Shown here: positions 37,118 through 42,466 of the stretch, in pieces | Layout of the letters: each line of letters opens with the position of its first letter | How positions within the stretch are numbered: position 1 is the first letter of the stretch | DNA from: Ignavibacteriaceae bacterium | GTDB lineage: Bacteria > Bacteroidota > Ignavibacteria > Ignavibacteriales > Ignavibacteriaceae | Direction: 5' to 3' | DNA: 42,466 nucleotides | NCBI GenBank assembly: GCA_013388515.1 | Contig: JACAFC010000190.1 | Span: forward strand, 1-42,466 | Position numbers and translations under genes: made by a program | Notes under the pieces: generated by a model | Seen by the model: only the letters and a program-made list of their open reading frames with translations | What the model was told of the DNA's origin: nothing | Databases searched by the model: none

Positions 37118-38584
37118 ATGCATAAAGTGAATATGATTAGAAATACCATTTACTTTTTAATACTATTCATCATTGCGTTAGTTTTACCTTCCTGCGAAAA
37201 AGATGTAACATTAACTTCGGCTGATGAAGTGATTCATTTTGGTTTCATTTATGTTGACTCATATCCACAAGGCGCAGCAATTTATCAAAATGGAAAAAAT
37301 ACAGGCCGATTTACACCTGATAGTTTGAGGTACCTGCCAAGCGGCGATTATTTACTTACTCTTAAAATGAAATATTTTAGAGATACTAGCATAAGTCTGC
37401 AGCTCAAAGAACCTGAATTGAAGTCTTATTTTATAGACTATTTTTCTAATCCGGCTATGCTTGGAAGTATTAATTTTACATCAGATCCAACAGGAGCTAA
37501 AATAATACTTAATGATTCTGATCTAAATGTTGTAACTCCAACAATTTTAATGAATCTTAAACCTGGCAGCTACAAAGTCAAGTTCAAAAAAGCTAATCAT
37601 CGGGATGCAAACATTGTGACAATAGTTGAAAGCAATCGGATGTCCTCTTCATATTTCAAGTTGAGAGATACATCCAAATGGGTTGATTATCAAATATCTA
37701 ATTCAAATATCTCATCCAATCACTTAACATGCATTGCTGTTGATCAAAATAATATTAAATGGATTGGCAGTTATGATAAAGGATTGCTGAGATATGATGG
37801 AATTAATTTTACCAGTTTTTCTTCAGATAAATCACCACTTCCTAGCAACAATATCACATGTCTTTCAATTGATAATCAAAATAGTCTATGGATTGGTACT
37901 GACGCTGGTCTTGCTAAATATAAAAATGACATTTGGAATGTCTATACAAAAAATAACTCCGGATTAAATAATAACAACATTTCCACCATTGAATTTGAAG
38001 GTAATGTTGTTTGGATAGGTACACCTGTAGGATTAGCTAAGTATGATGGTTCTGTTTGGATTTTGTACGATACAATTATTACTAGACCCTCAGTCAATTA
38101 TGCGGCTGTAAATGATATAGCAATAGATAATTTAGGAAATAAGTGGCTGGCTACGGCTTCAACGGGCATATTTAAATTTAATAATGGATTTTGGGGAACT
38201 GCCTATACTGATTCGATATCGAATATTCCATCAAATAATCTTACTTCCAATGCTGTTTCCACTGATGGGGAGATTTGGTTTGGCCATTTACCAGGTATAG
38301 GAAAGAGGGGAGGTCTATCAATTTTTAAAAATCACGTTTGGAAGAATATTTTTATTGGTTCTGATGTAAACCTTATTGAGGATATTTATATTGATGACTC
38401 AAATACCAAATGGGTTTCCACTGTTGAAGGTCTGTCCCAAATTGTTGGTGAATCGCCGCTTTTCTTTTATAATCGGAATAATTCTTTGATAAGCTATTCA
38501 CATATTAAAGCAGTAGTTAGGGATAACGATGGAATATTATGGATTGCTACTTTTGGAGGCGGTTTGAATAAGTTTAAACTATGA
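37118..38584 (+). CDS. PEGA-domain lipoprotein with seven-bladed Reg_prop-type propeller
   Basis: With ATG 37118 the protein is 488 residues. Its lipobox is VLPSC (Cys26). Two PEGA-like domains follow at about 41-97 (YVDSYPQGAAIYQNGKNTG) and 116-171 (GSINFTSDPTGAKIILND). Seven repeats of a W[ILVF][GAS] motif come next, with tryptophans at 215, 258, 299, 343, 387, 432 and 475, a period of about 43 residues. This is the pattern of a complete two-component-regulator-type propeller, but no histidine kinase domain is attached. The upstream TTG at 37112 is an alternative start, as is ATG 37133. It is the last gene of the S37-receptor-DUF4249 run, suggesting a surface-anchored binding component. Confidence 0.8.
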   Translation: MHKVNMIRNTIYFLILFIIALVLPSCEKDVTLTSADEVIHFGFIYVDSYPQGAAIYQNGKNTGRFTPDSLRYLPSGDYLLTLKMKYFRDTSISLQLKEPELKSYFIDYFSNPAMLGSINFTSDPTGAKIILNDSDLNVVTPTILMNLKPGSYKVKFKKANHRDANIVTIVESNRMSSSYFKLRDTSKWVDYQISNSNISSNHLTCIAVDQNNIKWIGSYDKGLLRYDGINFTSFSSDKSPLPSNNITCLSIDNQNSLWIGTDAGLAKYKNDIWNVYTKNNSGLNNNNISTIEFEGNVVWIGTPVGLAKYDGSVWILYDTIITRPSVNYAAVNDIAIDNLGNKWLATASTGIFKFNNGFWGTAYTDSISNIPSNNLTSNAVSTDGEIWFGHLPGIGKRGGLSIFKNHVWKNIFIGSDVNLIEDIYIDDSNTKWVSTVEGLSQIVGESPLFFYNRNNSLISYSHIKAVVRDNDGILWIATFGGGLNKFKL

Positions 38585-38699
38585 TATTCTCATCACATTT
38601 AACAACCACTTAACACTCAAAACATTAACTTTATCCTGCTTTCTTTTATATTTCATATATTCTTTCACATTTTTTCGCTCGTTATTTATAGGAATTATT

Positions 38700-39890
38700 G
38701 TGGAAACTAAAAACATAGACTTAAACACTCTAAAAATTGACAGATCAGAAACAAAACGTCCGCCTGACAGAAATAAAAAAATTATTACAAGAAGTTTAAT
38801 CACAGTAATAATTTTAGCTTTAGCTTATTTTGGCTATCAGTATGTAAATTCACTTATAGTTAAAAAAGAGGAAGTAAAACTTACTACAGTAACTTTTCAA
38901 ACAAGTTCATATTCAAGTGCAATACTTAATGCAAGCGGTTATGTTGTTGCTCAACGAAAAGCTGCTGTAGCATCAAAAGGAACTGGGCGTTTGGTATTTC
39001 TTGGTGTAGTTGAAGGTGATAAGGTTAAGAAAGATCAAATTATTGCGCGGCTTGAGGATAACGATATTAAAGCCCAGCTTGATCAAGCTAAAGCTAATCT
39101 AAAATTAGCTGAAGCAGATTTGAAGGATGCAGAGAATTTTTTTAGGAGACAGAAAGAATTATTTACAAAGCAATTGGTATCTGAGCAAGAATATGAGATT
39201 GCAGAAGCACGTTACAACAGAACCCTTGCTACAATTGATCTTGCAAAAGCACAGGTAACTGCTGCTGAGGTCGCTTTAGAAAATACATTGATAAGATCAC
39301 CATTTGATGGAACCGTTTTAACTAAGAACGCCGATGTTGGTGAAATCGTTTCACCATTTGGTGCAAGTATAAATTCGCGTGCTGCAGTTGTTACTATGGC
39401 TGATATGACCTCACTGCAAGTTGAAACTGATGTGTCTGAATCCAACATCGAAAAAATAATTCTGAATCAAGAGTGTGAAATTGTTTTGGATGCTTATCCT
39501 GATAAAAGTTATCCAGGCTACGTTGCCAAAATTGTTCCTACTGCAGATAGATCAAAAGCTACGGTTCTGGTTAAGGTTGGATTTAAAGAATATGACAGCC
39601 GTGTTCTGCCTGAAATGAGTGCAAAGGTTGCGTTCTTAATGCAAGATAAAGCTGAAGATAAAGATAAAGAGAAGCCAATTTTATTAGTTCCTTCTTCATC
39701 GGTTGGAAAAAGAAGCGGGCGTGATGTTGTGTTTGTTGTTAAGGATGACAAAGCAGTTGAAATACCCATACAACTCGGAAGAAAATTTGGTGATGATTTT
39801 GAGATCATTTCTGGTATTGATGCCGGTGAAAGTATTATTGAAAAACTGACAGAAAAAATAAAAGACGGTACTGAAGTAAAAGTTTTATAA
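38700..39890 (+). CDS. Periplasmic membrane-fusion protein of an ABC exporter (MacA-like)
   Basis: This 396-residue adaptor has a basic N-terminus and one inner-membrane helix (about 28-48). A lipoyl-like half-motif follows (ILNASGYVVAQRKAAVASKGTGRL), then a coiled-coil hairpin at about 120-195 (LDQAKANLKLAEADLKDAEN and downstream). The second lipoyl half is NTLIRSPFDGTVLTKNADVGE, and a C-terminal barrel domain ends the protein. The start is GTG 38700, preceded by AGGA. It is followed by an ATPase and two FtsX-type permeases, so it bridges an ABC transporter to an outer-membrane channel not in this window. The substrate is unknown. Confidence 0.88.
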   Translation: METKNIDLNTLKIDRSETKRPPDRNKKIITRSLITVIILALAYFGYQYVNSLIVKKEEVKLTTVTFQTSSYSSAILNASGYVVAQRKAAVASKGTGRLVFLGVVEGDKVKKDQIIARLEDNDIKAQLDQAKANLKLAEADLKDAENFFRRQKELFTKQLVSEQEYEIAEARYNRTLATIDLAKAQVTAAEVALENTLIRSPFDGTVLTKNADVGEIVSPFGASINSRAAVVTMADMTSLQVETDVSESNIEKIILNQECEIVLDAYPDKSYPGYVAKIVPTADRSKATVLVKVGFKEYDSRVLPEMSAKVAFLMQDKAEDKDKEKPILLVPSSSVGKRSGRDVVFVVKDDKAVEIPIQLGRKFGDDFEIISGIDAGESIIEKLTEKIKDGTEVKVL

Positions 39891-39913
39891 TATTAAATTG
39901 TGTAGGAGTTTAA

Positions 39914-40591
39914 ATGTCCGAGCTAATTCAAGTACAAAACGTTTCTAAATCTTATTGGCGCGATAGTTTTGAGATTCCCGTGCTCAACAACCTATCTTTA
40001 AGTGTTAAGCAAGGTGAATTCATGGCTTTAATGGGGCCTTCGGGTTCCGGAAAAACAACATTGTTAAACCTCATTGCTGGTATTGATAAGCCAAGCTCAG
40101 GAAAAGTATTTGTTTCTGGTACAGAAATTTCAAACCTTGGCGAATCTTCGCTTGCTAAATGGCGGGCAAACAACATTGGTTTTATATTTCAATTTTATAA
40201 TCTAATCCCTGTGCTTACAGCTTTTGAAAATGTCGAACTTCCTCTTCTCTTAACAAAACTTTCAAAAGAAGAAAGGAAGAAACACGTTGAAAATGTTCTA
40301 AATATTGTTGGCTTAGGTAATCACATGCAGCATTATCCTAAACAGTTATCGGGTGGACAGGAGCAAAGAGTAGCAATTGCTCGTGCTGTGGTAACTGATC
40401 CAGTATTACTTGTTGCCGATGAACCAACGGGGGATTTGGATCGAAATTCTGCAACGGAGATTTTAACTCTTCTTGAAAGATTAAACAAAGAGTTTAATAA
40501 AACCATAGTAATGGTTACTCACGATCCCCATGCCGCCGAAAGAGCAAGTGTTGTTCGTCATCTTGAAAAAGGTGATTTGGTAGGAGCTTAA
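39914..40591 (+). CDS. ABC transporter ATP-binding protein (LolD/MacB class)
   Basis: The 225-residue ATPase has Walker A GPSGSGKTT at 41-49, Q-loop QFYNLIP at 93-99, signature LSGGQ at 145-149, Walker B LLVADEP with Glu170, and the H-loop THD. The motif DEPTGDLD is typical of the LolD/MacB/FtsE group, which drives mechanotransmission rather than classical transport. A TAGGAG ribosome binding site lies before the ATG. It starts 23 bases after the adaptor gene. Confidence 0.94.
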   Translation: MSELIQVQNVSKSYWRDSFEIPVLNNLSLSVKQGEFMALMGPSGSGKTTLLNLIAGIDKPSSGKVFVSGTEISNLGESSLAKWRANNIGFIFQFYNLIPVLTAFENVELPLLLTKLSKEERKKHVENVLNIVGLGNHMQHYPKQLSGGQEQRVAIARAVVTDPVLLVADEPTGDLDRNSATEILTLLERLNKEFNKTIVMVTHDPHAAERASVVRHLEKGDLVGA

Positions 40592-40592
40592 C

Positions 40593-41753
40593 ATGAAAGT
40601 CTTTAAATTAATTTTTAAGAATGCACTAAGACATAAACTCCGGACTTTTCTTACGATTCTTGGAATAATGATTGCCGTTATAGCGTTTGGCGTTTTAAGA
40701 ACAGTGGTTACTATCTGGGATTCAAGTGTTGATGCTGCTTCAGCTAATCGTTTAATTACAAGGCAATCAGTTTCGTTTATTTTTCCTTTGCCTTATGCTT
40801 ATAAGGAAAAAATTAAAAGTGTTCCCGGCGTTCAAGATGTTAGTTTTGCCAATTGGTTTGGCGGAGTATATAAGGATAAAAATAATTTCTTTGCACGTCT
40901 TGCTGTAGATGCTGAAACCATTTTTGATGTTATGCCAGAGTTCCTAATTACCCCTGAAGAACTTGAGGCATTTAAGAAAGAGCGTAACTCATGCGTAATA
41001 GGTGCTGATATTGCTAAGCAGTACAACATTAAGCTTGGTGATGTAATGACTCTTGAAGGAGATATTTATCCCGGCAGATGGGATTTTATAGTTCGAGGCA
41101 TTTACCGCCCGCAAAATAAAAATACTGATGATACACAAATGCTTTTCCACTGGCAATACGTTGACGAAAGAATGAAAATTGAATCTCCAGCGCGTACTGG
41201 GTTGGTTGGTTGGTACATAGTCGAGATTAAAGATCCAAACAAGTCTGCTGCCATCTCAAATCAGATAGATGCATTATTCAAAAATTCATCTGCAGAAACT
41301 AAAACTGAAACTGAGAAAGCATTTACTCAAGGATTTGTTGCTGCTTCAAGTGCAATTATAACTGCTATGAATCTTATGTCATTCGTTATCATAGGAATAA
41401 TAATGTTGGTTCTCGCAAACACAATGGTAATGGCTGCAAGAGAAAGGACAAGGGAATACGCAGTATTTAAAACTTTAGGTTTCTCGACTTTTCATTTAAC
41501 TGGATTGATACTTGGTGAGTCCTTATTGATTTCAATCCTGGGTGGTGGAATAGGGATTGCTTTAACTTATCCAATCGTGGCTGGGTTTGAACAAGCTATG
41601 CCTAAAGGGTTCTTCCCATTCTTCTATATCGAACCGATTACGACAATCATGGCCTTGAGTGCTGCAATACTTATTGGAATAATTGCTGCAGTTTTTCCAA
41701 TTCATAGAACTCTAAAGACTAAAATTGTTGAAGGCTTCAGATTTGTAGGATAA
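40593..41753 (+). CDS. FtsX-like/MacB-type ABC permease
   Basis: This 386-residue permease has one N-terminal helix (about 15-37, FLTILGIMIAVIAFGVLRTVV). A large periplasmic core domain follows, with PGVQDVSFANWFGG and an SCVIGADIAKQYNIKLGD segment. Three C-terminal helices (about 255-282, 303-331 and 345-372) complete the four-helix MacB/FtsX topology. The coupling segment AARERTREYAVFKTLGFS is present. It starts one base after the ATPase stop, with AGGAG in the end of that gene. Confidence 0.92.
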   Translation: MKVFKLIFKNALRHKLRTFLTILGIMIAVIAFGVLRTVVTIWDSSVDAASANRLITRQSVSFIFPLPYAYKEKIKSVPGVQDVSFANWFGGVYKDKNNFFARLAVDAETIFDVMPEFLITPEELEAFKKERNSCVIGADIAKQYNIKLGDVMTLEGDIYPGRWDFIVRGIYRPQNKNTDDTQMLFHWQYVDERMKIESPARTGLVGWYIVEIKDPNKSAAISNQIDALFKNSSAETKTETEKAFTQGFVAASSAIITAMNLMSFVIIGIIMLVLANTMVMAARERTREYAVFKTLGFSTFHLTGLILGESLLISILGGGIGIALTYPIVAGFEQAMPKGFFPFFYIEPITTIMALSAAILIGIIAAVFPIHRTLKTKIVEGFRFVG

Positions 41754-41767
41754 AACGAGAGAATAAA

Positions 41768-42466
41768 ATGAAAATACCTTTTAAATATACTTTCAGAAAT
41801 TTCAAAACCAGGAAACTAACTGCAGTCATTACGGTAACAGGTATAGCTTTAGTTGTTTTTGTTTTTACCGCAGCGTTAATGATGGCTTATGGTGTAGAAA
41901 AAACTTTAGTAGCAACTGGTTCACCGGATAATGTTATGATTCTTCGAAAATCATCTCAAGGAGAAATTACAAGTATTATTGACGGCGACATTCAAAATGT
42001 AGTACGTACACTTCCTCACATTGCTAAATCTCCTGAAGGTAATTTATTAATTTCTCCTGAACCGGTTGTGATTATCAACCTTGAAATTAAAAAGGGAGGA
42101 ATGAGCAATATTACTGTCCGAGGTGTTTCGCAAATGGTTTATCAGCTTAGGCCGCAAGTAAAAATTGTTTCCGGCAGATTATTTAATCCTTCTTTAAGAG
42201 AATTGATTGTAGGTAAATCAATCAACAAAAAATTTGATGGAACTAATATTGGAGATAAAATAAAATTCGCCGGCGACAATTGGACAATCGTGGGCATATT
42301 TGAAGCAAACGGCAGCGGTTTTGAGTCCGAGTTTTGGGGAGATTATCAGCAGCTACTAAGTGCTTTTAATCGAAGTACGGCAGTTTCAACATTAACTTTA
42401 AAGTTAGATGATGTGAAGAATTTTGATAAGTTCAAAAGAGCTTTTGATTCCGATCGGCGATTACTG
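41768..42466 (+). CDS. Second FtsX-like/MacB-type ABC permease (cut by window edge)
   Basis: From ATG 41768 the frame is open for 233 codons to the window end. It begins MKIPFKYTFRNFKTRKLTAV, then a membrane helix (about 18-41), then a periplasmic domain with VSGRLFNPSLRELIVGKSINKKF and GDNWTIVGIFEANGSGFESE. This is the MacB-type periplasmic core; the three C-terminal helices are outside the window. It follows the first permease by 14 bases, so the exporter probably uses a permease heterodimer with the shared ATPase. Confidence 0.88.
   Translation, partial: MKIPFKYTFRNFKTRKLTAVITVTGIALVVFVFTAALMMAYGVEKTLVATGSPDNVMILRKSSQGEITSIIDGDIQNVVRTLPHIAKSPEGNLLISPEPVVIINLEIKKGGMSNITVRGVSQMVYQLRPQVKIVSGRLFNPSLRELIVGKSINKKFDGTNIGDKIKFAGDNWTIVGIFEANGSGFESEFWGDYQQLLSAFNRSTAVSTLTLKLDDVKNFDKFKRAFDSDRRLL

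Noticed and set aside
1-42466. CRISPR array, prophage, transposon or defence system
   Set aside because: No regularly spaced repeats, transposase, integrase, phage structural gene or recognised defence protein is visible; composition and coding are even throughout.

Overview
The window is AT-rich bacterial chromosome with tightly packed genes. The combination of genes points to the Bacteroidota/Chlorobiota/Ignavibacteriota group. The main indicators are a TonB-dependent receptor with an N-terminal CarboxypepD_reg-like domain, a DUF4249 lipoprotein, DUF3109, a bacillithiol-type deacetylase (BshB1), paired secreted M16 proteases and a stand-alone beta-propeller lipoprotein. Clear Shine-Dalgarno sequences (AGGAG-type) precede many starts (acpP, acs, the small M16 gene, nfeD, bshB1). 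This fits an Ignavibacteria-like lineage better than classical Bacteroidia, which mostly lack them. The assignment is inferred from gene content; no marker RNA lies in the window.

Region 1 (1-3663, minus strand) is a compact run: PrsW-like membrane protease, nadD, an NAD-dependent sugar epimerase, a MeaB/ArgK GTPase and the start of an acyl-CoA dehydrogenase. Region 2 (3763-11420, plus strand) is the conserved fatty-acid/phospholipid cluster DUF177-rpmF-plsX-fabH-fabD-[DUF3109]-fabG-acpP-fabF-rnc, with many overlapping or abutting genes. Its FabG carries an unusual cysteine-containing insertion encoded by a DNA palindrome. Region 3 (11568-16626) holds single-chain glycine decarboxylase (gcvP), a small Omp85 protein with one POTRA domain, and rsmE.

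Region 4 (16650-24027) is mostly minus strand: a secreted amidohydrolase, a zinc-ribbon methyltransferase, a secreted PIG-L deacetylase gene with three in-frame TAA codons and no frameshift, bshB1 on the plus strand, a REP-like palindrome, and a catalytic/non-catalytic M16 protease pair. Region 5 (24148-30460) contains an outer-membrane barrel protein, a DUF389 membrane protein, a small secreted domain protein, an 84-residue ACT-like protein and an nfeD-slipin-lipoprotein operon.

Region 6 (30639-38584, plus strand) starts with acetyl-CoA synthetase. It continues with a surface/periplasmic locus: secreted S37-type peptidase, TonB-dependent receptor, DUF4249 lipoprotein, and a PEGA plus seven-bladed propeller lipoprotein. 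This reads as a possible peptide-capture system. Region 7 (38700-42466) is a MacA/MacB-like exporter: membrane fusion protein, ATPase and two FtsX-type permeases, the second cut by the window edge.

There are no rRNA or tRNA genes, CRISPR arrays, transposases or phage genes that I can support. No gene-free stretch exceeds about 225 bases once the PIG-L pseudogene is counted.
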